64,000 nt of DNA from Delphinapterus leucas (GCF_002288925.2 NW_022098072.1:22179489-22243488); one strand, 5' to 3'. Shown: positions 24,249 to 35,599, numbered from the stretch's first letter. Program-made: numbers and translations. The notes: generated from the sequence alone by a model not told the origin.

Positions 24249-25181
24249 CTCTTTCTAGCCAGCACCGAGTGATTGGCATCTGTCGGGACAACTGGCACAA
24301 GCGCCACAAGACTGGGGGCAAGAGAAAGCCCTACCACAAGAAGCAGAAGTATGTGCTGGGGGCTTCCCTGGTGGCGCAGTGGTTGAGAGTCCGCCTGCCA
24401 ATGCAGGGGACACGGGTTCGTGCCCCGGTCCGGGAAGATCCCACATGCCGCGGAGCGGCTGGGCCCATGAGCCATGGCCGCTGAGCCTGCGCGTCCGGAG
24501 CCAGTGCTCCGCAACGGGAGAGGCCACAGCAGTGAGAGGCCCACGTAACGCAAAAAAAAAAAAAAAGAAGTATGTGCTGGGACACCCCACTGACACCAAG
24601 GTTGACGCCCACTGCATACACACAGTCCGTGGGTGGGGAGGCAACAGGAAGTACCAGGCCTTGAGGCTGGATGTGGGGAACTTCTTCTGGGGCTCGGAAT
24701 GTTGTACGTGCAAGACAAGGATAACTGATGTTGTCTACAATGCATCCAACCACGAACTGTTCTGTACCAAGACCCTGGTGAAGAACTACATCATGCTGAT
24801 TGACAGCACACCATACGGACAGTGGCACAAGTCCCACTATGCACTGCCCCTGGGCTGCAAGAAGGGGGCCAAGATGACTCCTGAGGAGGAAGAGATATTA
24901 AACAAAAAACAATCAAAAAAATTCAGAAGAAATATGATGGAAAGAAAAAGGATGCCAAAATCAGCAGTCTTCTAGAGGAGCAGTTCCAGCAGGGCAAGGT
25001 TCTTGCATGTATCGCTTCAAGACCAGGCCAGTGTGGCCAAGTAGACGGCTATGTGCTAGAGGGAAAGGAGCTGGAATTCTATCTGAGGAAAATCAAGACC
25101 TGGAAAGTGAAATAAATCCTCCTCCCTCCTATCTTAGCTTGTGTACTGAAGGTGTTTATTGTTCTGAAAAAAAAAAAAAAA
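24249..25181 (+). pseudogene. RPS8P: RPS8 processed pseudogene, split by a CHR SINE
   Basis: An intronless copy of the mRNA for ribosomal protein S8 (eS8), a 40S subunit component. It starts at the pyrimidine-rich 5' end of the mRNA (ctctttctagcc). The start codon has become att (GGC ATC follows, about 24274). Then come [20 protein letters not shown], the SINE at 24361-24566 with its duplicated target, and [20 protein letters not shown] through [16 protein letters not shown] one-base deletion near 24914-24920 shifts the frame. The original frame then resumes with [14 protein letters not shown] and ends at taa 25113-25115. A 3' UTR and a 15-A tail (25167-25181) follow. Clearly non-functional; many amino-acid changes show age. 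Confidence 0.97.
24361..24566 (+). mobile_element. CHR SINE, short form, inside RPS8 pseudogene
   Basis: Head ggcttccctggtggcgcag, the tRNA-like B box gggttcgtgcc, then the gagccatggccgctgagcc and gcgtccgg blocks and an A tail. Perfect 15-bp target-site duplication gaagtatgtgctggg at 24346-24360 and 24567-24581. Confidence 0.98.
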
Positions 25182-25182
25182 G

Positions 25183-25690
25183 ATTCTACCGGCAATTTTA
25201 CTGGGATCATGTTAAATGAATAAATTAACATAAGAAAGATTAAATCATTATGATGATGAGTCCTTCTACCCAAGAACATGTTATGCTTTTGAATTTGTTC
25301 AAGTGTTATTTTAAATTCTTGAATAAAGTTTCCTTCTTATAGATCTTGCACATGTCTTAAGTTTATTTTTATCTTTTTTTTGTTGCTTTTGTAAATGGTG
25401 TCTTCTCTGCCTTTATATATTCTGGTTATTCATGAAAGTGTATGTTTTTAATTTTTGTACACTGCACTCAAACAGTTCCTTAAATTCTCTTATTGTTTGA
25501 TAGTTTTTCATTAGATTCTCTTGAGTTTTCCAGTATGCAATCATATTATCTACCAATAATGAGTGCTCCAATAATATAATACATATGCATATAATAATAA
25601 CAATTTTTACCTTCTTCTTCCTAAATTTTACCCCTAAGATTCTTTCTCTTTTCTAATTGTGTTAACTATTATCTTAGGAACTGTGTTAAA
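25183..25690 (-). mobile_element. Old L1 ORF2 fragment, antisense
   Basis: Antisense L1 ORF2 sequence, with blocks corresponding to the IPYQINPSKIPSGF-type region: tcttgcacatgtcttaagtt, ttttgtacactgcactcaaa and tattatctaccaataatgag. All frames broken. Confidence 0.75.
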
Positions 25691-26230
25691 TAACCGTGAC
25701 TATACACCGTACAATTTTGTTTATATAACAGTCTTGAAATGACAAAATTATAGAAATGGAAAACAGATAAGTGGTTATCAGGGGCTAGGGAAAGAGGTGG
25801 AGAAAAGGAAGGTAGGTGTGGCTATAAAAAGGTAACATGGGGGCTTCCCTGGTGGCGCAGTGGTTGGGAGTCCGCCTGCCTATGCAGGGGACACGGGTTC
25901 GTGCCCTGGCCCGGGAAGATCCCACATGCCACGGAGCGGCTGGCCCTGTGAGCCATGGCCGCTGAGCCTGCGCGTCCGGAGCCTGTGCTGCGCAACGGGA
26001 GAGGCCACAACAGTGAGAGGCCCGCGAACCACAGAAGAAAAAAAAAAAAAAGGTAACATGATCCCGACAGTACTAGAAATGGTCTGTATCTGAACTGTAT
26101 CATTGTCAATATACTGGCTGTGATATCATACTATAGGTTTGCCATTGGGAAAAGGGACATGGAATCTCTGTATTACTTTTTACAACTGCATGCAAATCTA
26201 TAATTATCTCAAAATAAGATTTTTTTTTAA
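25691..26230 (+). mobile_element. Old L1 3' end, sense, with a nested SINE
   Basis: Blocks gaaatggaaaacagataagt, ggttatcaggggctagggaa and the later gatatcatactatagg and aactgcatgcaaatctataa, ending in an A run near 26230, match an old L1 3' UTR. It is interrupted by the CHR SINE at 25840-26046. Confidence 0.8.
25840..26046 (+). mobile_element. CHR SINE, short form
   Basis: Well-preserved short cetacean CHR copy. Perfect target-site duplication aaaaaggtaacatg at 25826-25839 and 26047-26060. Confidence 0.97.
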
Positions 26231-26319
26231 AGAGCTCTAATCCAGTTTTTTTAAATGATAATGACAGGTATCCTTATTTTTCCCCGACTTTAATAAGGAT
26301 ATTTTCATTGTTTCAACAT

Positions 26320-26480
26320 TAATCGTGATGCCAACTGATATAACAAAGATGCAATTAATCCAAATATATCAGCAATCACGATAAATACAAATGGATTAAA
26401 TTCACATACATAGATGTATTATAGAAGTATCCATCCATTCCTTTCCATTGAGTTTTTTAAAAATCTGCAGAGACAATAGT
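26320..26480 (+). mobile_element. Old L1 ORF2 (endonuclease region) fragment
   Basis: The caatcacgataaatacaaat and ggattaaattcacatac blocks match the start of the L1 endonuclease-coding region. Short and diverged. Confidence 0.6.
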
Positions 26481-26859
26481 CAAATGCAAATGTAATATTT
26501 GTACAAATGAGAGAGGGCAAGTGTGGCAAAATATTAACAATTGATGAATTTCAGTGATGAATATATGAGAGTTCATTGTATTATTCTTATTCTTCCAACG
26601 TTTATGTTTACGTCTTTTCAAAAGAAAATATAAAAATGTTAAAGAGGTAAACTAAAACTCCAGATAATAGCAATGTGTGGCTCATATTCAATGGGTAGTT
26701 AAGTTGCTAGGATCCTTGCTGTGTTTAGGAAGAATATAGAAATACTGACTAATTTGATACGTTGTTTTAAAATTTTATAGTTAATAATATACATTTAAAA
26801 TTTAAGGGTAACCAAGACGAATTAAAAAAAAAAGCCCAATTTAAAAGAATTGAAATTTG

Positions 26860-27180
26860 TCCAATATGCCAGTAATCACAATAAAGGTAAGTGAATTAAA
26901 CACACCTGTTTAAAGACAGACTCTCAGATTGGATTTAAAAATACAATCCAGGCCTATACTTAATATGTCACTCTTACAGACTACACATAAACTGAAACTA
27001 TATCCAAAAAATATAAAAATAAAGGACTCTAGAATATCATTTAATATAAAACGTATTTCCCCCCCGCCAAAAAAAAAAGCTGGTATGGCAGAGCTAACAG
27101 CAGACAAAACAGAATTTAAGGCAAAGAAGATTTCTAGAAATAAAAAGTGACATAACTTATACACATGGTCCAATGTTCTT
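26860..27180 (+). mobile_element. Old L1 ORF2 (endonuclease region) fragment
   Basis: The block ccagtaatcacaataaaggt followed by cagattggatttaaaa and agctggtatggcagagctaa matches the L1 endonuclease region. A C run and an A run sit at about 27060-27078. The large minus frame at 26910-27341 is a shadow. Confidence 0.65.
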
Positions 27181-27894
27181 CCTGAAAGAATCTTATCATT
27201 TTCCATTTCCAACAGCAAAGTGTGAACAGTATTCCCAACAAGCATTTCAATGTAGGGCAGTATCAACATGTTGTTTATATTTGCAAACTCGATCAGCAAA
27301 AAGAAAAAGGAATCTTTTTGTAGTTTAATTTCAAAGCTCATATTCTCTTAAACACAGCACCAAGCATACAACAGATGTTTTGCAATTAATAGCGGGCTGG
27401 CTGCTCAGGAAAGCAGAAACTGGCATTCCTTTCAGAGTCCAAGCGGGCACTCAGCCTTGGGGGCAACGTCCTGGGCGGGGGAGGACCTGCCCCCCCAGGG
27501 CTGAACAAGAAGTCAGCTGCACCTGCATCACCTGACCAGCAGCCCCAACCCCATGGTCTACATCTGCTCTGAATTAACTCTCAGCAGCTTATTTTTCTAT
27601 ATAGCACAGGATTTACTTTCTATACAATCACCACAAAGCCGTTCAGTGCCCTGAGGAGGCAAACAAGAACAGTTCTTCTATGACCAAGTCTGAAGGACCA
27701 ATTCCCTTCAATTTCACACAAAACTTTCATTAAAAACTCTTGACTAGAATTAGGTGCAGTTAGCAATTTCCAAAGAAATTGCCGATATATTTTCCCTGGA
27801 AACAAAGAGAAAAAGGAAAACATTTCTATAAAATTTAGTAAAAACTTACTGAAATTGTTAATAAAAAATTCTTTGAATTTACAATCAAATGACA
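27181..27894. other. Unique sequence, no gene recognised
   Basis: Holds a GC-richer patch (27410-27560) with C runs. A 149-codon minus frame at 27620-28069 overlaps the MIR and has no recognisable domain. Probably METTL24 intron 4. Confidence 0.45.
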
Positions 27895-28080
27895 AATTGA
27901 TGCCAGGCACTCTGCTGAAGGCTTTCACACTGTGTTCTCTGACCCAATTCTCAGAAACAATCCATTTAGGTGGTATCATTATCCCCATTTTACTGACAGT
28001 CAAACTGAGCGCCGAAAGGTTAAATGACTTGCCCAATGCCAAAAACCAACAAGAGCACCCATGCCTCAAACCTAGAGTAA
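27895..28080 (+). mobile_element. MIR SINE
   Basis: gatgccaggcactctgctga, then tatcattatccccattttac, ggttaaatgacttgcccaat and the following aacaagagcacc block: MIR core and 3' half in the sense direction. Confidence 0.87.
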
Positions 28081-29100
28081 TGAGCTCACAGAGGTAAGCT
28101 CTAATGCAGTCCTGTTATTCATATTATCTCCAGCATGGTTATGAGTGAAAATAATAATTCTCATTAACCAGCCTGGATCATTTAGGATACTCTGTGTAAT
28201 AAAGTCTTCAGAAGAAAGCAACCATTACGATTAATATGAGCAGAAATCTCAGATTCGATATTTCTAGTCATGTTCTGGAAAAATTCTTATGCATAGTTAC
28301 AGCAACAAGCACTTCAGCCAAGAGAAGACAGTTAATCATTCCAAATAATGCTGGATCCAGGTGATATTATTCCCTGACAGACTGGGCTTCTCGTGCACAC
28401 ACTTTTGCTGATACAGCTGCTCTCACTTGATGCTTTAGAAAGGTTTTCTGATTTACGGTTTGAAGTTGAAATTACCCAAGAGTTTTAAAAGCAGTAAGAA
28501 AGCCACATGCATTTTACTGTCACCATCTCAAAATTCTGCCTTTCATTTTTGCCTACATTTTTTCCTGAGTTGCTGGAATGTATATATGGCTAAAGAGAAG
28601 AAGAGAAATAATTCCTTAAAATGGAAAACATCGCAAAACTATATGTGATATTTTAAAGTCATGAAGTGAAAATAAAACAACAAAACCCCTTTGGTCTCTA
28701 TGGTCACTTGCAGGAAAAATAAGTGAAGGAGGCAAGGCAAACACACTCACATTTTTTAGTGTGTCTTTTCCATTTGTTTTCCCTGCCAGAGCGCTACATC
28801 GTATTTACCAGGGCCTGTACACATGCAGAGAAATGAAAATAGACCTTGCCTGCTGCAGGCCAGAAATGAGGTTTCCTTTTATCTGGCACCACGTAGCTTC
28901 TAGCTAGAAGCATGTTCCTAATGGAAGCAATCACTCACCAATGGCTTTAGATTTTGTTGTTTTTGTTTTAAAGGATTCACCCAAAAAATCTCTATGAGAA
29001 TACCAGTATCTTTTCAATTTTCAGCAAGGGACTCTTTTTTAAGCGACCAATACATACTTGGCAATTCTGAGCCAGATCACTTTCACTATTTATGGGGTTC
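28081..29100. other. Unique sequence, no gene recognised
   Basis: Non-repetitive intronic-looking DNA. No splice-flanked coding block found on either strand. Confidence 0.45.
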
Positions 29101-29170
29101 TTTCCTCCATTTTTTTTTTATTATGGTAAAAATCACGTAACATAAAATTACCATCTTAATCATTTTTAGT
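29101..29170 (-). mobile_element. Short old L1 3' end, antisense
   Basis: T run then attatggtaaaaatcacgta and accatcttaatcatttttag, the antisense 3' end of an old L1, severely truncated. Confidence 0.65.
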
Positions 29171-30905
29171 CATTGTTAGTGTTTTCAATAAAATAATAGC
29201 CCTAAGAATATAAAAAATCCTTTAAAACATTTATCCTTTTTAAGTATCACTGTAAATATTTCTGCTGTCTCGGGAGCAGTGTTGTAAAAGGCATCATGCT
29301 TCAGCTACAGCATAAAGGTTCGCCCACTGCAGCTCCCATGGAGTTAATTAAACAAGCACAATTCAGGTGCCTACCTGGTTATCTGAAAACACGTTTTTCA
29401 TATGAAATGTGGCACAGATAAATTATATCCACAGATCATTTTTCAAAGTCAATTTTATCCTCACATTTTCCAAATCTTTGGCTAAAATATTATCCAATAA
29501 AAGCAAAATGGCTTTGTGTTTTTCACCTCTTTTCTCTACTCAGTCTTTTCTTTGAAGAATGGGGGTGGAGGGCCAGGATGTAAAGAGCATTAAGCGGGGA
29601 GCAGCAAGACTCCTAAATGAACACAAGGAATCAGTAGTTAGCTCTTTGAATAACCTAGAGTTGATATGCTGAAAGGGTCAAGCCTGTAATTTTCAGCTGC
29701 AAAAAACATGTCTATGAAGGTAACATGCAGCAAAAACAAAATAATATTCTGAAAAAATGCTCTCACTTCTTTGGGTTCTGTTCAAAGATTTTACGCAAAA
29801 ACCCCTATATGTGTTTCATTAAGGCTCCTAACTATTAAATGCTAGTTACTCTGAATGGCAAGTCAAAATACAAATACAAATCAAAATAAATACAAAATTC
29901 AAAACACATGTTAAAAGAACACCAAATTCTTTGAAGTTGTTCTTGAAAAAGTTCCTGTTGTCCAATTAAAGGAAGTTTTTGTTTTCTGTTTTTGGATTTT
30001 TTTTTTAAGAGGAAGAAGAGGAGGAGGGAGGGGAGGAGGGGGAGGGGGAGCAAAAAGAACAATGCAGAGGAAAAGTCTTTTTATTAAAGATCAAGCAGCC
30101 AACTCAGATTTAAAATTGAGTTCCATGTACACTGTATCTCAGGAACACCCATTCTGGCATGTCCTAAATTACATGTCATCTCTGGCTGGGAATAATAGGC
30201 CAAGATAGGCCAAGCCCAAGAAGAGCTGGTAATCAAAGGCAAGACAACTACACTCAGGAGAATTTCTCTAGTATCTACCTACAGAATGCAATTAGTCACA
30301 TCTAAAAATTGCTTTCAAAAAATGCAGTTCAAAGACTGAGTTTCCTTTTGCTATCCATTCACAATATTTGTAGAGATTTGACGTCTTTTGACATAATTAT
30401 ATCAGTTGCAATACATATAATGTCCATTCAATTTTACAAAGTACATTTTAATCAAAGCTACATGTATCTTCTGACCTTTAAGAGACTCAAAATCATTGTT
30501 ACAACAGTGAGAAACAAGCGGTCTCTTATCAAACACAAACCTGGTTCCGATTACTTTTTGTATTTGAAGCTGACGTAAGTAGTTTGCTCTGTCTGGAAAT
30601 TTAAAATCAATTCCCAAATGAAAATGGTACTCTTGAGCCCACACCAGAGTAAGTTTCTTACTCTCCTTGCCCAGTCTTGGTCAAAACCTTAGCACTACTC
30701 AACAGCAACTAAAATCTTGAAATCAATTTAAAATCTCTATCCTTGCCAAAACGTTGTATCTACAGAGCTGACTCTATAAATAATGATAAGTGATCAGTAA
30801 GGTTAAAACTGGACCTTCAACTATCCAATCCTTGGTTTGCATTAAAAAAAAAAAAAGCTTATGAGTTTGTTCACTTTAACTATGAAATCAAATGAAAATT
30901 CTGAC
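29171..30905. other. Unique intronic sequence next to METTL24 exon 4
   Basis: Directly 3' (gene sense) of the exon donor at 30905. No repeat longer than the purine tract at 30003-30050 is obvious. The last METTL24 exon was searched for here and not seen. Confidence 0.5.
30003..30050 (+). repeat. Purine-only (GA/GGA) tract
   Basis: About 45 bases of almost pure G and A with several GGGGAGGGGG-like runs. It could form triplex or G-quadruplex structures. It lies 0.9 kb beyond the METTL24 exon 4 donor in the intron. Confidence 0.85.
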
Positions 30906-31134
30906 CTTGTGATGCCCAAATTCATTCAAAATGGTTCTCAGTTTTCTGGTGTTGCTATATGGTTTTTGGGCAGCAACAGCTGGATGGGAGTCCCGCCAGT
31001 CGACGGACAAGCGGTGATACCAAAAACGCTCACTCTCCAGAATATGAGCTGATTTAACAGTAGGATCAAAACGATGCACTTCACATCCATCATTGGCCAT
31101 GCTGACCTCAAAATGGGTATCATCACTTCCCAGC
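30906..31134 (-). CDS. METTL24: METTL24 coding exon (probably exon 4 of 5)
   Basis: The minus strand encodes 76 whole codons plus one leading base, opening [20 protein letters not shown] and ending EFGHHK. I recognise this as METTL24, a methyltransferase-like protein of the Methyltransf_22 type, a predicted S-adenosylmethionine-dependent enzyme; I know of no firmly established substrate. The acceptor is a good pyrimidine tract ending ctttctttacag, and the donor is aag followed by gtcaga. The leading g completes a glycine codon begun by the exon at 40106-40245, building the glycine-rich motif I (SLGLGSDD). The GCEVHRFDP stretch resembles the acidic motif after motif I in this class of methyltransferase. 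The exon ends in phase 0. The frame has no stop, so the gene looks functional. The open frame running past both borders is intron read-through. The last coding exon was not found in the remaining 30.9 kb and should lie outside the window. Confidence 0.95.
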
Positions 31135-31169
31135 CTGTAAAGAAAGAGGATGAAAATCAACAACAAAAA

Positions 31170-32400
31170 ACTATATGGAGCAAAAGTGTTGTATTGACAA
31201 AAATCACAGTGCCAAGGTCAATTTTCTTAGTCATATCAAGCCTTCTCCTGTTTTAACACATGGCTGGTTGTACACATTCCATAAACCTTCCTTCACAAAA
31301 AGCATTAAAGCTAAAAGCTTCTGGATAAAAGAAAGGAGAGAAATTATGTGCTAAATGCAGACCAGAGAACCACATGTTCAAACATGTAGAAGCATATCAA
31401 ATTGATTTTTTTGAAAAAGATATAAACTGTAGTAGCAATGAAACAAAGAAGACTATCTAGTCGTCTTAAGAGATTTTCTCAGAATATGTCAAAAATATAA
31501 GTCTGAGCAACAGTTCCCTTAGGGAGAGCTGCATGGCCATGGTGCTGTGCGTGCAGTTTGACTTAAAGACAACAGCTGTTTTCTTAAGAACGGAGTGCAT
31601 TTTAAATAGTACAGTTAAAGAAAAAAGGCAGACGTATGTGGTTCTACTGGATCTAGTACTCAAAAAGCAAGAGGTATATCACCTAAATTCACATCAGCAG
31701 GGGGTAGAAATCATGAATTAATTGTATTAAGTACCCAGTTAGGTAACACATATTGTGGAATATTCATAGTTACAAATTTTTAATTTACTCATAAATATTC
31801 CTTACTTGGTGATGTAAGATTCATAACTTTGATTAAAGCATCATTTTGAATGAAAAAACATGAAATTAACCAAGAGAAGATGATTTTTTTTTAAAAAATG
31901 GTGATTATGACTTTTCTGCCCCAAATACTATAATTAGATGTGCTTAAAGATACCAAAATCCCAGAGTATCTATAATGCATTGGCCAAACCTGAACCCAAG
32001 GCAGAAATGCTTCATCCTCTTAGACTCTACTATTACAGACTATTTTATAATTTGGAAATATACAAGCTTATTGGGTAACAATTTAGTTAACTAAAATAAG
32101 TCTTCACTACAGAGATCTTCCACCTAAACATTCTTAATATTCTGTTTGCCTTGTTCTCTCCCTTCACTCCCACTACATTCTTTTAATCTCACTGGACCCA
32201 TGTCATGTTAGCCCTCTGCTATTCTTCAGCTATAATTCTCTTGACACTTTTGGCTAGAAAAAGATTCAGCACTCTTCTCACGAACATTCCCATTCCTTCT
32301 ACCCAAGAGATCCTGCTTCCTATTTTCAACCTCCTATTGAACCCACACAGCTCTGACCATTGTAATCTCTATCCCAGCTTTCCCCCAATTTGTTCATTAT
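31170..32400. other. Unique intronic sequence
   Basis: METTL24 intron. Pyrimidine-rich part at about 32110-32400; no exon recognised. Confidence 0.45.
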
Positions 32401-32407
32401 CTAATCT

Positions 32408-32886
32408 GGTGTTGCAGATTGACTTGCTGGCCCTAACTCTTCACCCCTTCATCCACACTACTGCCATGCTCATCATGTATGGAGTGTCCTTTCCTGTCCC
32501 TTGATTTTTTGGCTTGGCTATGTGACTTGCTTTTTGGAAGAAAGGGATATGATACCAGTCCTGATCCTAGGCTTCGAGCACTTCAAAAATGAACAATGGT
32601 TCACTCTTTTGTACTATTATTGTGACAAAAACATACCCTGGATAGCTTGCTGGTCTCAGGAAACTAAACGACATGAGGAGCAGAGGTGTCCCAGACAATC
32701 CACTGGCCTTCTATGAAACACAGAGCTGCCCTTAGCCACCTCAGCCTGAAGTAAAGTCTCTCAGCTGAGCCTGACGTGGATCAACTGAAGCTCAGCTGAT
32801 CTGCAGACATGTGAGCAACAATAAATAATGGTTTTAAGCTACTGAGTTTTAGAGTGACTTGTTACATAGCAACAGCTAACTGATAA
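32408..32886 (+). mobile_element. MaLR-type LTR (MLT1-like)
   Basis: Starts tggtgttgcagattga and ends with the aataaataatggttttaagc, ctactgagttttagagtgac, ttgttacatagcaac and agctaactgata series typical of MLT1-type ERVL-MaLR LTR 3' ends. Solitary and diverged. Confidence 0.72.
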
Positions 32887-33032
32887 ACCTGGCATTAAAT
32901 GTGTATCTAAGAGTTGCAGTAGACGCTGCAAAGCACTTTTTAGTACACAGATTTATTTCTTTATAGATCAGAATGTTATAGAACTCACCTGTCCCAAGAG
33001 ATTTTTCACTTAATTGAATTTGCTGAAATTTA

Positions 33033-33150
33033 GGGAATTCCCTGGCAGTCTAATAGTCAGGACTCCACACTTTTACTGCAAGGGCCTGGGTTCGATCCCT
33101 GGTCGGGGAACTAAGATCTCGCAAGCTGCGTGGCATGGCCAAAAAAAAAA
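33033..33150 (+). mobile_element. Short tRNA-derived SINE (CHR/Bov-tA related variant)
   Basis: Block gggaattccctggcagtc, B-box-like gggttcgatccctggtcggg and the gaactaagatctcgcaagct end with an A tail. Imperfect target-site duplications (gaatttgctgaaattta and gaattttttgaaattata) at about 33016-33032 and 33151-33167. Confidence 0.88.
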
Positions 33151-33167
33151 GAATTTTTTGAAATTAT

Positions 33168-33984
33168 ATGAGCAAAACCTGTGTTATCATGGAAACATGG
33201 AACCCAATGGGAAAATGGCAGTCCTGTAGCTTTACTAAGAGAACAAAACACTAGTCAAATAAGTACTCATTAAATATAATTTCCATATAAATTTTCTATG
33301 TAAAAAAGTGAATGATTTCTCCATGAATTTTCAAAATATAATTTCAAGAAAACACTTTCCACTGTAAAACATGTATGTATTTTAATCAAGCCCTCAGAAA
33401 TTTTTAAGAATTAACCACATAACAGCTGTGTAACTAGTTTTTTTTAGTAAGGCACTATATTATGTATTGATATGTTTTCAATTTAAACTAGCTTCTTACA
33501 ATTAAAAAAATAACAAACACAATTAGAAAAAGTTAAAGTTGTATATAAGTATATAAAACAAAAAGTTTCCTACCACGAGAATTTTAGCCATCAATTTCCA
33601 GAGATAATCAGTTAGCAATTTTTTGTGTATTCTTCCAGAGATTTTCTACACATGTACAAGGATTCTCTATTAGAAATATCATAAGTACACATACACATAT
33701 ATAAGTTAATCATTAGATGAAGAGGAACTATTCTGTATGATACACTAAATAACACGAAACTACCGAAATTTGTAAATTTTTTGTTATGCTACTTTTACTA
33801 AACAAAATCCATTTAATCTAAATATATAATATGTACTGTGTTGGAAAGTAATAAACTACATTTATTTAATCAAGGTCTGTAATTCTTACTTTCATTTATT
33901 CAAAATGGTATTGCTACTTCTTCACACTTAGTTTAAATTAGTCAAGTTTGTGGTAGGTGTAAAAAGCAACAGGGAGAAAAAATT
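33168..33984. other. AT-rich unique intronic sequence
   Basis: No gene and no clear repeat; strongly AT-rich. Confidence 0.4.
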
Positions 33985-34095
33985 TAATATACATAAGTGT
34001 TGCAAAAAGTGGCCCAAAGGGGTAAAATCAGGACTCAAATCCAATCCAGGTAGTTCCAAAGCATGTGCTCTTTACACTCTACCTCACTGCAAGTA
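33985..34095 (+). mobile_element. MIR 3' half
   Basis: cccaaaggggtaaaatcagg, actcaaatccaatccagg and ctctttacactctacctcac follow the MIR 3' half. Confidence 0.65.
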
Positions 34096-34149
34096 AGGGT
34101 AGGACACAGAATCATGGAAGGAATATTTGTGAACTTAGGGATCTAGGAA

Positions 34150-34255
34150 ATTGTCAGCTACTAGATAGTAAAGCTCCATGAAGTAAAGGGCTGTGTCAAT
34201 CTTGCTTATTTCTGTATCCCTAGTGCTGAGGAGATAGATGAATGATGACAGACAA
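34150..34255 (+). mobile_element. L2 3' end fragment
   Basis: The string agctccatgaagtaaagggc, then cttatttctgtatccctagt and gctgaggag is the ancient L2 3' end pattern. Confidence 0.6.
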
Positions 34256-34369
34256 ACCCACAAAATGCTGCACTAAGTAAAAGAAAACTATTAGGTAGGG
34301 TCTGGAATTCCCAGAATATACAGTACAATATCCAACACAGCATGGAATGGGCTACATTTCACTGACTTA

Positions 34370-34520
34370 TTCATGTTTATTAATAAATATTTACAGAGCA
34401 CTTTATATGTTCAAGGCAGTACCCTAGACACCAGAGACAGACAGATAAATTAAACATGATCCTTGATCTGAAGAAACTCAGAAGCAGTAAAGAAGAAAGA
34501 TTTTTGAACAAATAACTACA
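34370..34520 (-). mobile_element. L2 3' end fragment, antisense
   Basis: tattaataaatatttacaga, gcactttatatgttcaaggc and the following ccctagacaccagagacaga match an antisense L2 3' end. Confidence 0.6.
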
Positions 34521-34639
34521 ATAAACTAAGTAAAAGAAAATTATTTTTTATAGCAAAAATGTATTTAGTCTATAAGGAAATTATTTTCTGCTCTTATCTA
34601 ACTGGAAAGAGAATTCGCTGTAGAAAATTTTACTTTATA

Positions 34640-34700
34640 GAAATTATCTGTCTATCTGTATCTATATATATACATATATAGATATAGATCATGATCATAT
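34640..34700. repeat. Imperfect (TATC)/(TA) simple repeat
   Basis: tctgtctatctgtatctata followed by alternating ta and gata runs. Confidence 0.85.
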
Positions 34701-35599
34701 GGCTTTTACCTCAAAGTCTAAGACAGTTGTTCCAGTTCCTGCCATCACAACTGCATTCCAGCCATCAAGAAAAGTAAAAGGGGAGGTGAAGGTCACATCC
34801 TTTCCTCCTAGGCGCATGGCCTAGAAATTGCACACATCACTTGCACTCATATCACATTGCTCAAAGTTAGTCATATGGCCACTTGTAGCTGCAAGGAAGG
34901 CTAGAATATGCAATCTTTGGCAAGGTGGCCACGTGCCCTGCTAAACTCAGGAGTTCTGTTACCAAAGAAGAATGGAAGAATGAATACTGGGGGACAATTA
35001 GCAATTTCTACTATAACCCATTTTTGAAATAGTTAAGCTGTTAATACATATATTCAAAGGTATAAGCCTTCATGAAGACTGTAACCTATCCTTCTATGTG
35101 GCAGAGAGATAAATGATATAACTCATGCTTATAAATATTATGCTGTATATGTTAATGGAGAGGTTTGAGATCACAAAAACTCTTCAGTACAGAAAGGTCA
35201 TCAAATCTGAGGGATTTGTTGAAGAAATAGGAAGGGGGCAGATAAAAGGACTAAACAGCCAAAGGTAGTAGAATAACAGAGTAACCATTTTTGCCTTCCT
35301 CTCCTGATGTCTCAGAAAGCAACAACTAGGATCCCTAAGTGTGGGTGTGCGGGATGTGCACTAAACAACTCTAGGGGGCACCACGCCTAATCATTATAAT
35401 GATTATGCAGCAGATAAGTAAAGGTTCTTGAGAGAGCAAATGCCTTTCCCATGTTGTATAAAAGTGTCCCTTGAACTAGCTACAGTGCTGGCAACTGCAT
35501 CCCCTTTAGTGTTACTGAAGAGTAGAAGGGATGGATGTGGCACTGTTTCAAGTCCTTGGTTATTCTTTTAAAATATTTCTAAGAGTATTAAGGTGACTA
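34701..35599. other. Unique intronic sequence
   Basis: METTL24 intron. No exon or clear repeat identified. Confidence 0.4.

Noticed and set aside
24379..24975. 198-codon frame that looks like a SINE-RPS8 fusion protein
   Set aside because: It arises because the SINE insertion happens to stay open into the pseudogene frame. The start codon of RPS8 is lost and a frameshift follows, so there is no reason to expect translation.
26910..27341. 143-codon minus-strand frame
   Set aside because: It lies across an old sense L1 endonuclease fragment and low-complexity T-rich DNA; the peptide is low-complexity and hydrophobic. It is a shadow frame.
27620..28069. 149-codon minus-strand frame as the last METTL24 exon
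   Set aside because: The translation does not resemble the METTL24 C-terminus and overlaps a MIR element.
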